Part shown: positions 1 to 16,925 of the stretch, one piece after another | Numbering within the stretch: the stretch's first letter is position 1 | How the letters are laid out: each line of letters opens with the position of its first letter | From: Tepidibacter hydrothermalis | GTDB lineage: Bacteria > Bacillota > Clostridia > Peptostreptococcales > Peptostreptococcaceae | DNA: 64,000 bases | Direction of reading: 5' to 3' | NCBI RefSeq assembly: GCF_029542625.1 | Contig: NZ_CP120733.1 | Span: forward strand, 3,410,001-3,474,000 | The notes under the pieces: model-generated | Told to the model about the DNA's origin: nothing | Databases searched by the model: none | The model's input: only the letters and a program-made list of their open reading frames with translations | Program-made: the position numbers and the translations under genes

Positions 1-815
1 ATAGAGTGTTTGTTTCCACCTGCATTCATAACTCCATTTTGAGATACAAATACATCTATATCATCAGCTTTTTCAAGTATACGCTCTGTTCCATATGAAG
101 CAATTGAACTACCTTCCTTTATAGGCTTTACATCACTTGCTACATTAATTCCTCCTGCTATATCAATAGCCATACCAGGCATTGAATCTACAGTTACAGT
201 TTTGTAATCTTGCTCTGATGATTCAAAATATACATTTACCTTATCATCTATATTTTTAGTTTTTTCTTTTACATCATCTATTTTTGCATAAAAATCCTTT
301 AGTAACTCATTAGCTTTATCCTCAGTCCCAGTTAAAAAAGATAGTTTTTTTATATAATCATCAAATTCATCAAAAGATTCAGGATATAGTGATACTACAT
401 TAATCCCAGCTTTTTCTAAAGCCTGTACAAAATCTGGACGAGATCTATTTATAAAAGGTCTTATTAAAACTAGATCGGGCTCTTCAAGAATTATACTCTC
501 AGGATCTGCATTTTTATAATCAAATTTCTTTTTTTCAAGCACCTTAGCTGGATATATATCACTTTTTCCAACACCTATTATTTCATCATCCATACCTAAC
601 TTGTATAAATTTTCTGTATGTGCTGAATAAAGAGATATTATCTTTTTAGCTGGTTCAGCAATATTTATTTGCTTTTGATCATCATCTACAAAACTTATTT
701 TATATTCTTTATTATCTGCCGAATTATTTTGAGTTGTATCTGAACATCCAGTAAATAAAAGTATACTAGCAAAACAAATCATTATAGATAATATCTTCAT
801 GTTATATTTTACCAT
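1..815 (-). CDS. btuF: Corrinoid ABC transporter substrate-binding lipoprotein (BtuF-like), 3' part cut by window
   Basis: This gene runs off the left edge, so only about the first 270 codons are present. The protein begins with a lipoprotein signal whose LLFTGC lipobox puts the lipidated cysteine at about residue 24. It then reads as a periplasmic-binding-protein fold of the vitamin B12/siderophore class, with phrases such as KIISLYSAHTENLYKLG and PDLVLIRPF. It should capture corrinoids outside the membrane and deliver them to the permease encoded just upstream. I chose ATG 815 because GGAGG lies 6 bases before it; ATG 800 is possible. It is the last gene of the riboswitch-controlled btuC-btuD-cbiK-btuF unit, after a hairpin. 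A ferric-siderophore or heme ligand is the main alternative; the B12 riboswitch upstream favours corrinoid. Confidence 0.85.
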   Translation of the reverse strand, partial: MVKYNMKILSIMICFASILLFTGCSDTTQNNSADNKEYKISFVDDDQKQINIAEPAKKIISLYSAHTENLYKLGMDDEIIGVGKSDIYPAKVLEKKKFDYKNADPESIILEEPDLVLIRPFINRSRPDFVQALEKAGINVVSLYPESFDEFDDYIKKLSFLTGTEDKANELLKDFYAKIDDVKEKTKNIDDKVNVYFESSEQDYKTVTVDSMPGMAIDIAGGINVASDVKPIKEGSSIASYGTERILEKADDIDVFVSQNGVMNAGGNKHS

Positions 816-832
816 ATTTAACCTCCACGCAT

Positions 833-862
833 AAAAATCATCAGTAAATACTGATGATTTTT
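833..862 (-). terminator. Hairpin between cbiK and btuF, probable (partial) terminator
   Basis: A perfect 14-bp stem (arms 833-846 and 849-862) with a 2-base loop and A/T runs on both sides lies 8 bases after the cbiK stop and 18 bases before the btuF start. It looks like an intrinsic terminator or an mRNA-stabilising hairpin that could set different levels of the binding protein and the upstream genes. Confidence 0.6.
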
Positions 863-870
863 ATAAGTTA

Positions 871-1776
871 TTATTCTTCTGTAGTTTCTTCTTTCATAGC
901 TTCTTTTGCATGATTTACGTACATATCTTGTACTTTTTCATTTTCTCCTAAACCATGTAAATAAGTTTCAACTACAAATCCTTCTTTCTTTAATACGCTC
1001 TTCCAAGAATCTTCTTCATCTCCTGCCATATCATTATTAGCATGATCTCCTGCAACAACCATTAATGGCATTAATTTAACTTTTTCTATATTGTTTTTCT
1101 TTAATTTATTTATAACATTATCAAGTGTTGGATATCCCTCTACTGTTCCAACATATGCATTAACTCCCATGTCTTCAAACATATAATCTAAGCATGAATA
1201 AGTTGCATTAGCATAGTGATGAGTTCCATGACCCATGAATACTACAGCTTCATTTTCTTCTAATTCTCCTATTTGAACTTTTAAAGCTTCTACTAAATCT
1301 TTATAGTCTTGAACACTAGTAAGTAACGGAGAACCCATTTTTATTTTATCAAAATCATCTTTATATTGATTTACAACTGCAGTTAAATCATCGTATTCAG
1401 CACCATTCATAACATGAAGTGATTGAACTACAACTTCACTGAATCCTTCTGCTTTTAATTTTTCTAAAGCTTGAGTTGGCTCATCTACTTCTATACCATC
1501 TCTTTCTTTAAGCTTTTTGATAATTATATTTGATGTAAAAGCTCTTCTCATTTCATAATCAGGAAATGCCTTGTCTAATTTTTCTTCACAAGCTTCTATA
1601 GTAACCTTTCTAGTATCTGCATAACTTGTACCAAAACTTACAACTAAAATAGCCTTCTTGTTTGGATCTTTCTTAACTTCCTTTTCTTCAGTTCCAGCAG
1701 CACTTGAGCATCCTGCTAACATACCCCCTAAAAGCATCATACTTACTAATAATGCCAAATACTTTTTAATTCTCAT
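871..1776 (-). CDS. cbiK: Sirohydrochlorin cobaltochelatase CbiK, exported lipoprotein form
   Basis: CbiK inserts cobalt into sirohydrochlorin at the start of anaerobic B12 synthesis. The family core is clear from about residue 41 (ILVVSFGTSYADTR). Candidate metal-binding histidines lie in MGHGTHHYANATY (about residues 183-187) and VAGDHANND (about 245), so the catalytic residues look intact. The unusual feature is the N-terminus: positively charged MRIKK, a hydrophobic stretch and an LAGC lipobox with the cysteine at residue 23, so the mature protein should be a membrane-anchored lipoprotein outside the cytoplasm. It sits inside a corrinoid-uptake operon rather than in the cbi operon. Periplasmic CbiK variants are known in Desulfovibrio. 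Start ATG 1776 has AAGGAGGAG upstream. No other chelatase gene (cbiX or cbiK) is visible in the window. Confidence 0.88.
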   Translation of the reverse strand: MRIKKYLALLVSMMLLGGMLAGCSSAAGTEEKEVKKDPNKKAILVVSFGTSYADTRKVTIEACEEKLDKAFPDYEMRRAFTSNIIIKKLKERDGIEVDEPTQALEKLKAEGFSEVVVQSLHVMNGAEYDDLTAVVNQYKDDFDKIKMGSPLLTSVQDYKDLVEALKVQIGELEENEAVVFMGHGTHHYANATYSCLDYMFEDMGVNAYVGTVEGYPTLDNVINKLKKNNIEKVKLMPLMVVAGDHANNDMAGDEEDSWKSVLKKEGFVVETYLHGLGENEKVQDMYVNHAKEAMKEETTEE

Positions 1777-1808
1777 TTAAATCTCCTCCTTATATATTAT
1801 TATTAATT

Positions 1809-2564
1809 TTAAGCACGTATCAAAAATCCTTTATCCTCTATTTGGTCTACCTCTATATCAAATACATGTGCTATGAAATCAGTAGTCATTACATCTTTAG
1901 TTTGTCCTTTAGCAACAACTTTTCCCTCTTTAAGCACACACACTTCATCACTAAACATATATGCTAAGTTAAGATCATGTATAACAGATATGACAGTTAA
2001 ATTCTTAGTTTCTACTAATCTTTTAATAAGCTTTAAACATTTAATTTTTTGAGATATATCCATAGCCGAAAATGCCTCATCTAAAAACAAAACCTTTGGA
2101 TCTTGAGTCAATGCTTTTGCTATCATAACCCTTTGAAATTCCCCTCCACTAATCTTAGTTACAAGAGAATTTGCAAACTTCAAAGTGTCTGTTGTTTCCA
2201 TAGCTTTATAGACTATTTTTTTATCTATTTGGCTAAGCTTATTAATCCTCTTTAAAAATGGCTTTCTTCCCATCATAACTATTTCAAGACATGTAAACGG
2301 AAATTTTATATCACCTTTTTGATTAATTATTGCAAAATTTTGTGATAATTCCTCTACTCTATAATCTGAAATATTTTTACCTTTATATTGAATAATTCCT
2401 TTATGATTACTTAAGTATCCAGTCAATAAATTAAGTAATGTCGTCTTACCAGATCCATTTGGCCCTATTATAGATAAAAATTTTCCTTTATCTATATCTA
2501 AACTTATATTATTCAATATACTTTTTTCATTATATTTAAAGCTAACACCTTCAACCTTAATCAT
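1809..2564 (-). CDS. btuD: Corrinoid ABC transporter ATP-binding protein (BtuD-like)
   Basis: Cytoplasmic ATPase that powers uptake of a corrinoid (or a related iron chelate) together with the permease encoded just upstream. Walker A is GPNGSGKTT at residues 34-42, the ABC signature ISGGEFQRV is at about 138-146, Walker B is VLFLDE at about 158-163, and the H-loop is in SVIHDLNLAY near 196. At 251 residues it has normal length for the FecE/BtuD class. It starts 18 bases after btuC and is followed 33 bases later by cbiK, so these genes are probably cotranscribed. GAGGGTGG precedes the ATG. Substrate is inferred from the cobalamin riboswitch at the head of the operon. Confidence 0.9.
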   Translation of the reverse strand: MIKVEGVSFKYNEKSILNNISLDIDKGKFLSIIGPNGSGKTTLLNLLTGYLSNHKGIIQYKGKNISDYRVEELSQNFAIINQKGDIKFPFTCLEIVMMGRKPFLKRINKLSQIDKKIVYKAMETTDTLKFANSLVTKISGGEFQRVMIAKALTQDPKVLFLDEAFSAMDISQKIKCLKLIKRLVETKNLTVISVIHDLNLAYMFSDEVCVLKEGKVVAKGQTKDVMTTDFIAHVFDIEVDQIEDKGFLIRA

Positions 2565-2581
2565 ATAACCACCCTCTGAAT

Positions 2582-3646
2582 TTATTGTATACTCTTATTT
2601 TTACTAGTAAATATGTATATAAAGAACGGACCTCCAAACAAAGTAGTTATAACTCCTACAGGAATATCTATATTAAATAATGATCTTGATATATTATCTG
2701 CCATTAAAAGTAATATAGCTCCTAGCAAAGATGATATTGGTATAAGATATTTGTTATCAGATGTCAATGAAAACCTAACTATATGTGGAACTACAAGACC
2801 TATAAATCCTATTATTCCACTAACCGATACACAAACAGCGGTTATCAAAGATGCACATATTAAAAATATATTTCTTGTTCTTTTAGTATTAACACCTAAT
2901 GCCCTAGCTTCTTTTTCTCCAAAAGCTAATATATTCAAATCATCAGCAAAATATATGCATGCAAATGTACATATAAGAATAATAGGTAAACTTACAATAA
3001 CTTGAGACCATGTTCTTGAGTTAAGACTCCCCATAAGCCAATAGACAATGGCAAAAACCTGTTCTCCAGATGTGCTTTTTAAGAAACTTATACCTGCTGA
3101 TAATATAGAGCTCACTATTATTCCCGCTATAATCAAATTAGATGAACTCATATAACCATCTATATTAGCTATTTTCATAACTATAAGCAACGTTACTATT
3201 GCTCCCATAAATGCAAATGGCATTATAGGCATAGGCGTTTGTATTATAAATATATTAATATATATACAAAGTACTGCTCCAAATGCTGCTCCTGTTGAAA
3301 CCCCTATAGTATATGGATCTGCAAGAGGATTCATAAGAAGAGATTGAAATATTGCACCTGATACAGCAAGTCCTCCTCCTACTAATAAAGCTACTAAAAT
3401 TCTAGGTAGCCTTATATCCCATACAATAGCAACCTTAGATTTACTTATCCCACTTAATATATCATTTCTTGATGTTATCTTTGATACAATAATTTTTACA
3501 ACATCCATAATCTTAATATCTGCCCTTCCTACATTAACAGATATTATAAGAAGTAACACAGATAAACATAATAATACTATACCTATTAAAAATGCTTTTT
3601 TTCTTTTAGTTTCTAAGTTATCCATTATGTTGTCTTCTTTTATCAT
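2582..3646 (-). CDS. btuC: Corrinoid ABC transporter permease (BtuC/FecCD family)
   Basis: Polytopic inner-membrane permease of the FecCD/BtuC family, about ten hydrophobic segments in 354 residues. Family landmarks include IRLPRILVALLVGGGLAVSG near residue 77, NPLADPYTIGVSTGAAFGAV near 107, and GFIGLVVPHIVR near 283, the usual signature near the ATPase contact loop. It is the first gene after the cobalamin riboswitch and its terminator, so cobalamin should switch this gene off. ATG 3646 is preceded by GAGGT at good spacing; an internal ATG seven codons later is less well supported. Confidence 0.9.
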   Translation of the reverse strand: MIKEDNIMDNLETKRKKAFLIGIVLLCLSVLLLIISVNVGRADIKIMDVVKIIVSKITSRNDILSGISKSKVAIVWDIRLPRILVALLVGGGLAVSGAIFQSLLMNPLADPYTIGVSTGAAFGAVLCIYINIFIIQTPMPIMPFAFMGAIVTLLIVMKIANIDGYMSSSNLIIAGIIVSSILSAGISFLKSTSGEQVFAIVYWLMGSLNSRTWSQVIVSLPIILICTFACIYFADDLNILAFGEKEARALGVNTKRTRNIFLICASLITAVCVSVSGIIGFIGLVVPHIVRFSLTSDNKYLIPISSLLGAILLLMADNISRSLFNIDIPVGVITTLFGGPFFIYIFTSKNKSIQ

Positions 3647-3663
3647 TAAATACCTCTTCTTCC

Positions 3664-3690
3664 AAAAAAAAACTCCTATAGGAGTTTTTT
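3664..3690 (-). terminator. Riboswitch-controlled intrinsic terminator before btuC
   Basis: A 10-bp stem (arms 3667-3676 and 3681-3690, loop TATA) is followed on the minus strand by a run of U. It lies between the cobalamin riboswitch and the btuC start and is the likely expression platform: cobalamin binding would favour its formation. Confidence 0.85.
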
Positions 3691-3764
3691 GATATGTATA
3701 ATCTTAGGATATAATCCATCAGTTATCATAATGCTAATCTCCCTCCGAAATAGCTTATTCAAAT

Positions 3765-3900
3765 TATAGGCAGGTATCCTGACTCACAGTCATCCTACTC
3801 CCTCACCTTCCCAGATTTACCCAGTGGTTTTTGAGGTTTCGTTACTGCTTACAGTAGCGGGGGCTGCGTCAGCTTTTCACTGATCTTCCCTTTTAATTTT
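3765..3900 (-). promoter_or_regulatory. Cobalamin riboswitch controlling the btu/cbiK operon
   Basis: Read on the minus strand this stretch carries the class hallmarks: GCCCCCGCTACTG (the conserved P5/J region), a GTGAAAA segment near the 5' end, GGGAAGGTGAG, and the B12-box-like GTCAGGATACCTGCC at the 3' end. It is followed by a terminator hairpin and then btuC. The same architecture recurs at 36676-36822. A GGAGGG segment after the aptamer is shared by both copies and may be part of the pseudoknot or expression platform. Confidence 0.95.
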
Positions 3901-4189
3901 AAATAAAACCCATAATTTTTTATTTAATTTGTAATGTTTACATTCATATTGTATATTAATATATATTAAAAAGAAAGTATTTTTTTTATACATTTTTTTG
4001 CTATTTTTCACAAGAGACGACATTTAAATTATATTTTTTTTATATTTATATATTTTAAATCTATATTGTAAATTAAAATTGAATTTCAAAAATATTCTCT
4101 AATAATTAACATGATTGTATAGTATATCCTATTACAAAATTATTGGAAAACACCTTTACATATTTTAATAAAAAGCATTTTTATTTAAT

Positions 4190-4375
4190 CTACATCTAAT
4201 TATTCTTTAATATTTTACTATGATACTTAGGTTTAAATTTTGAAATATACCTAAAAAAACTTTTATGTCTAACCGTAAGAGAGTTTAAGAAGTTTTAGTA
4301 TGTTTCACAAAGTTCTACCTTAGTATTATTTTTTCATATCTTAATCTCTTCCAGTAATCACCTAATCTTTTTTTA
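4190..4375 (+). repeat. Element A copy 1 (degenerate ~200-bp imperfect palindrome)
   Basis: The core at about 4266-4291 (TGTCTAACCGTAAGAGAGTTT) and the flanking ACTTAGG...CCTTAGT and AAACTT...AAGTTTTAG arms match the other copies listed in this annotation. The outer arms have decayed and pair poorly, so the limits are approximate. It lies in the gene-free 3901-4820 stretch. The AT-rich sequence at 3901-4189 holds nothing else I can name beyond the promoter expected for the riboswitch. Confidence 0.6.
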
Positions 4376-4394
4376 TAAGTTTTACATACTAAAA

Positions 4395-4439
4395 AAATTC
4401 GTCTACTCGCTAACGCGGTGACTCATGTCGCCAACGATC
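4395..4439 (+). repeat. Element B copy 1 (short interspersed repeat)
   Basis: AAATTCGTCTACTCGCTAAC followed by GCGGTGACTCATGTCGCCAACGAT recurs with substitutions at 25117-25163 and 45437-45476, always between genes. It is richer in G+C than its surroundings. Here the related composition seems to continue to about 4510. Function unknown. Confidence 0.55.
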
Positions 4440-4578
4440 CTTCCAGGCTCCGTTCTCAAAATTCACTCCGTTCATAGCGCCAACAAGTCTAACGAATCTG
4501 TTGCTTAAAAATAGTTCTAAATCTAGCCTTTTCAATACGTTATCTACAAAACAAAAATGATATAGTTTCCTTAAGCAT

Positions 4579-4792
4579 AAAAAAGATGGTTATTTAAATG
4601 TTAGTGAATCTTTTAAATAGATTTCAATAAAACTTATATTGTATCGCTTGAATATACGTAAAAAAACTTCTTATGTCTGAGCCTAAGCGAGTTTAAGAAG
4701 TTTTAGTATATTCAATAAGATACGATGTTTAGTTTTCTAAATCTATTTAATGCATTCACGGTATCTAAATAACCATCTTTTTCTCCTACATA
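4579..4792 (+). repeat. Element A copy 2 (long imperfect palindrome beside 5S rRNA)
   Basis: Outer arms AAAGATGGTTATTTAAATG and CTAAATAACCATCTTT pair almost perfectly; internal arms and the core TGTCTGAGCCTAAGCGAGTTT (about 4674-4694) match the family. In the core, GC...GC replaces the CC...GG pair seen in other copies, a compensatory change. It ends about 29 bases downstream of the first rRNA operon's 5S gene and could serve as part of its terminator. Confidence 0.8.
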
Positions 4793-4820
4793 TCCATATA
4801 AGAGAACGTAAAAAAAGATT

Positions 4821-4937
<117 letters not shown>

Positions 4938-4997
4938 TAATCTTTTAAGTTGTAAGTATTGGTTTTTAATACTTTCAAAATTGACCAGATTTAATAA

Positions 4998-7916
<2,919 letters not shown>

Positions 7917-7975
7917 TAAATTTATTTAAATCTGTTCAATTTTCAAAGTACTAATATAGTATATAAAATACTAAA

Positions 7976-8051
7976 TGGTGGAGACGAGGAGAGTCGAACT
8001 CCTGACCCCTTGCTTGCAAGGCAAGTGCTCTCCCAACTGAGCTACGCCCCC
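7976..8051 (-). tRNA. tRNA-Ala (anticodon TGC)
   Basis: A 76-base tRNA including encoded CCA. Acceptor GGGGGCG pairs with CGTCTCC, D arm AGCTCAGTTGGGAGAGC, anticodon loop CTTGCAA gives TGC, and the T arm has GTTCGA. It lies in the 16S-23S spacer of operon 1 and is absent from the spacer of operon 2. Confidence 0.97.
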
Positions 8052-8104
8052 ATATTGTATTTTAAAGAGTTTTAATAAACTCTCAAAATTAAACAGTAGG
8101 TTAT

Positions 8105-9630
<1,526 letters not shown>

Positions 9631-9768
9631 AAAGTTTGTCAGTACTCAGTAACTGACTTTATGTGTTGTTTCCGAAAATCACTGTTTGTGATTTATTTAT
9701 AACCTACTGTTTAATTTTCAAAGTTCATTTTGTATTTCATATTTGCCTCGTTGTCGAGGACAAGTAAT

Positions 9769-9797
9769 AATATATCATTTTTCGACATATTCGTCAA
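9769..9797 (-). promoter_or_regulatory. rRNA operon 1 promoter
   Basis: Minus strand TTGACG, 17-base spacer, TATATT. The transcript would begin about 140 bases before 16S. A small hairpin (CCTCG ACAA CGAGG, 9746-9759) follows, in the position of a nut/boxB-like antitermination site. The same arrangement precedes operon 2. The 9800-9880 stretch between operons has only a weak hairpin, so readthrough from operon 2 is possible. Confidence 0.85.
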
Positions 9798-9881
9798 CAC
9801 TTTTTTAAAAAGTTTTTTATAATGAGCAAGAAATATACTATCAAACTCATTAATAACAATTAAAACCTTATAAAAAAGATT

Positions 9882-9999
<118 letters not shown>

Positions 10000-10002
10000 A
10001 TT

Positions 10003-10076
10003 TGGAGCGGGTGAAGGGAGTCGAACCCTCGCAGCTGGCTTGGAAGGCCAGAACTCTACCACTGAGTTACACCCGC
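10003..10076 (-). tRNA. tRNA-Gly (anticodon TCC)
   Basis: A 74-base tRNA including CCA. GCGGGTG pairs with CACCCGC, anticodon loop CTTCCAA gives TCC, T loop GTTCGAC. It sits between 23S and 5S of operon 2, a place where operon 1 has no tRNA. Confidence 0.97.
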
Positions 10077-10123
10077 ATAAAGTATTAAAAGTTAATACTC
10101 TCAAAATTGACCAGATTTAATAA

Positions 10124-13042
<2,919 letters not shown>

Positions 13043-13119
13043 TAAATTTATTTAAATCTGTTCAATTTTCAAAGTACTAATTTTGAGGAATAAACCCTCA
13101 AAATTAAACAGTAGGTTAT

Positions 13120-14645
<1,526 letters not shown>

Positions 14646-14785
14646 AAAGTTTGTCAGTACTCAGTAACTGACTTTATGTGTTGTTTCCGAAAATCACTGT
14701 TTGTGATTTATTTATAACCTACTGTTTAATTTTCAAAGTTCATTTGTTGTGTTTCGTGTTTGCCTCGTTGTTGAGGACAAGTAAT

Positions 14786-14814
14786 AATATATCACCTTTG
14801 AACATATCCGTCAA
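14786..14814 (-). promoter_or_regulatory. rRNA operon 2 promoter
   Basis: Minus strand TTGACG, 17-base spacer, TATATT, followed by a CCTC...GAGG hairpin, as in operon 1. Upstream (14815-14850) is A/T-rich, as expected for an UP element. Confidence 0.85.
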
Positions 14815-14953
14815 CACTTTTTTTTAAGTTTTTTATAAAATATATTAAGTGTAGTTCTTCCCTCAATGTTATTCATAATTTTAAAATTATATAATTCCTA
14901 TAGAATAAAATACAAGTTAATTCATTATATATAATAAAAGGGGGTTATAAAAT

Positions 14954-16225
14954 ATGATTAAATTCATTATATACAACTTCATAGGTATATTCATATTTTT
15001 TACACCTATAAAATTAAATAACAAAATAACAATACCAATAGATCATATTATTATATATATAAATAATCATTATATAAATTATATATGTATATATACTTTA
15101 GTACTCATTGCATTAGGAGTTTTTTATCCTTTTATAACAAAATCATGGAATAAGAATAGATTTAATAAAATAATTTCTTTTTTTAATTTTTCAAGTATAT
15201 TTGTAGGTGTTATATTTGTTGCTGATTTAGATAACTTCTATTTTATATCTAAGGATATGTTATCAATTATATTTAATAATATAACTATTCCTATTAGTAT
15301 AGCTATTCCGATAGGATCTATTTTTTTAACTTTTTTAATAGATTACGGTCTTTTAGAGTTTATAGGAATTTTAATGCAACCTATTATGAAGCCACTCTTT
15401 AAAGTACCGGGTAAATCTGCAATAAATGCTTTAGCATCTTTTTTAAGTAATTCCTCTATAGGAGTTTTTATTACGGATACTATTTTTAAAGATAGTAAGT
15501 ATAGTATTAAAGAAGCTAGTATTATAGTTACAGGATTTTCTACTGTATCTATAAGTTCGATGATCATTATAGCTAAAACTCTAGATCTTATGAGTATGTG
15601 GAATGCTTATTTTATAACTACATTAATAGTAACTTGTTCTGTAACCTCAATCACAGCTAGGATACCTCCTCTTAGCAGAAAAAGTAACTCTTATATTTCA
15701 TCTAATTTTGTTATAGAAGCTAAAATCTACAAAAATTTTATTAGAAACGGTTGGACTGAAGCTATTAAATCCATACATAAACCTATTGATATATATGATA
15801 GTTTATATAAAAACTTCAAAAATGGTTTTATAGTAACTATAACAGTTCTACCTTCAATAGTATCAATAGGTACTACAGGTTTAATTTTGAGTAAGTATAC
15901 TTGTTTTATAGATTTACTAGCATATATTTTTTATCCAGTATTGAAAATACTACAGCTTCCAGAACCAATGCTTACTGCTAAATCTGCATCCCTTGGCATA
16001 ATAGACTTATTTTTGCCATCACTTCTAATAACAGATTCATCATTTTTAACTCGATTTATAATAGGTGTAGTATCAGTAAGCTCAGTATTATCATTTTGCT
16101 CATGTATACCTTGTATTTTATCTACAAAAATACCATTATCTGTTTCAGAATTATTTTTGATATGGATAGAAAGAGTAGTATTTTCTTTTATAATAGTTAC
16201 TCCCATAGTCACTTTAATTATTTGA
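14954..16225 (+). CDS. Nucleoside-recognition (GATE) domain membrane protein, YjiH-like
   Basis: A 423-residue polytopic membrane protein with about ten hydrophobic segments. Two internally related halves carry GATE-type motifs: LLEFIGILMQPIMKPLFKVPG near residue 135 and PVLKILQLPEP near 332, and the phrase FLSNSSIGVFITD. This matches the YjiH/SpmA-like nucleoside-recognition group, proposed to move small ligands across the membrane; the substrate is not known. GGGGG lies 9 bases before the ATG. It is a single gene, facing away from the rRNA operons. The 190 bases after it show no clear terminator. Confidence 0.7.
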   Translation: MIKFIIYNFIGIFIFFTPIKLNNKITIPIDHIIIYINNHYINYICIYTLVLIALGVFYPFITKSWNKNRFNKIISFFNFSSIFVGVIFVADLDNFYFISKDMLSIIFNNITIPISIAIPIGSIFLTFLIDYGLLEFIGILMQPIMKPLFKVPGKSAINALASFLSNSSIGVFITDTIFKDSKYSIKEASIIVTGFSTVSISSMIIIAKTLDLMSMWNAYFITTLIVTCSVTSITARIPPLSRKSNSYISSNFVIEAKIYKNFIRNGWTEAIKSIHKPIDIYDSLYKNFKNGFIVTITVLPSIVSIGTTGLILSKYTCFIDLLAYIFYPVLKILQLPEPMLTAKSASLGIIDLFLPSLLITDSSFLTRFIIGVVSVSSVLSFCSCIPCILSTKIPLSVSELFLIWIERVVFSFIIVTPIVTLII

Positions 16226-16420
16226 CTTTTTCCATATCAAAAACTTAATTATATTTTTATGTTTAAAGGTTGCAAAAAAGCGTAAAAATATATATTATAG
16301 ATAGTTGAAAAGATAATTTAAAAATTTGTTTTTTGTTAAAGTTATATGCTATATTAATTAATATAAGTAACTCAAATTTTAAAATTATTTGTAAACTATA
16401 AAATTTTTAGGAGTGTGTCT

Positions 16421-16888
16421 ATGTGTAAGAAATTTGAAATTGGCAATATTATTGAAGGTACAGTAACAGATGTTAAGCCTTTCGGTGCTTTTGTGGCTAT
16501 AGATGAAAAAACTAAAGGATTAGTTCATATTTCACAAATTAGTCATAACTTTATAAACGATATAAATGAACATATTTCAGCTGGGGATAAAGTTAAAGTT
16601 AAAATTATAAGCATTGATGAAGAATCTAAAAAGATATCTCTTTCAATTAAGCAAGCAAAACCTTTTACTCCAAGACCTAAAGATAAACCTTCTTATAGTT
16701 CTAATTCTAACTCTGGTTCTAACTATAAATCTAACTCTAGCTCAAACTACAGAAATAAGGATTTTTCTAAAAATAAATTCCAAGCAAAACCTAAAAAAGA
16801 AAGTTCTCTTGATGATAAGTTAAAAGATTGGTTGAAGCAATCAGACGATCGTCAAGCTACTTTAAATAAACGTAGCAAGAGAAGATAA
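16421..16888 (+). CDS. S1-domain RNA-binding protein (YugI / general stress protein 13 type)
   Basis: A 155-residue cytoplasmic protein. Residues 5-75 form one S1 OB-fold (IIEGTVTDVKPFGAFVAID, GLVHISQIS, GDKVKVKIISIDEESKKISLSIK), which binds RNA or the ribosome. A serine/asparagine-rich linker and a basic tail ending SKRR follow. YugI-like S1 proteins are ribosome- or mRNA-associated. I use ATG 16421 because GGAG lies 7 bases upstream; a GTG six bases earlier is too close to that site. A strong terminator follows at once, so it is a single-gene unit. Confidence 0.85.
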   Translation: MCKKFEIGNIIEGTVTDVKPFGAFVAIDEKTKGLVHISQISHNFINDINEHISAGDKVKVKIISIDEESKKISLSIKQAKPFTPRPKDKPSYSSNSNSGSNYKSNSSSNYRNKDFSKNKFQAKPKKESSLDDKLKDWLKQSDDRQATLNKRSKRR

Positions 16889-16890
16889 TA

Positions 16891-16923
16891 AAAAAACTCT
16901 CAGACTAAGCTGAGAGTTTTTTT
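16891..16923. terminator. Bidirectional terminator between S1 gene and chemoreceptor gene
   Basis: Stem AAAAAACTCTCAG / CTGAGAGTTTTTTT with a 6-base loop, with T runs on both strands; it serves both convergent genes (stops at 16888 and 16926). Confidence 0.92.
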
Positions 16924-16925
16924 TA

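Noticed and set aside
2613-3005. 130-residue plus-strand frame
   Set aside because: Shadow of the btuC permease gene, without ribosome site.
3676-3729. 17-codon upstream frame ending inside the riboswitch terminator (minus strand), behind a GGAGGG
   Set aside because: The GGAGGG is shared with the second cobalamin riboswitch, which has no such frame, so it is more likely structural; nothing else supports a leader peptide.
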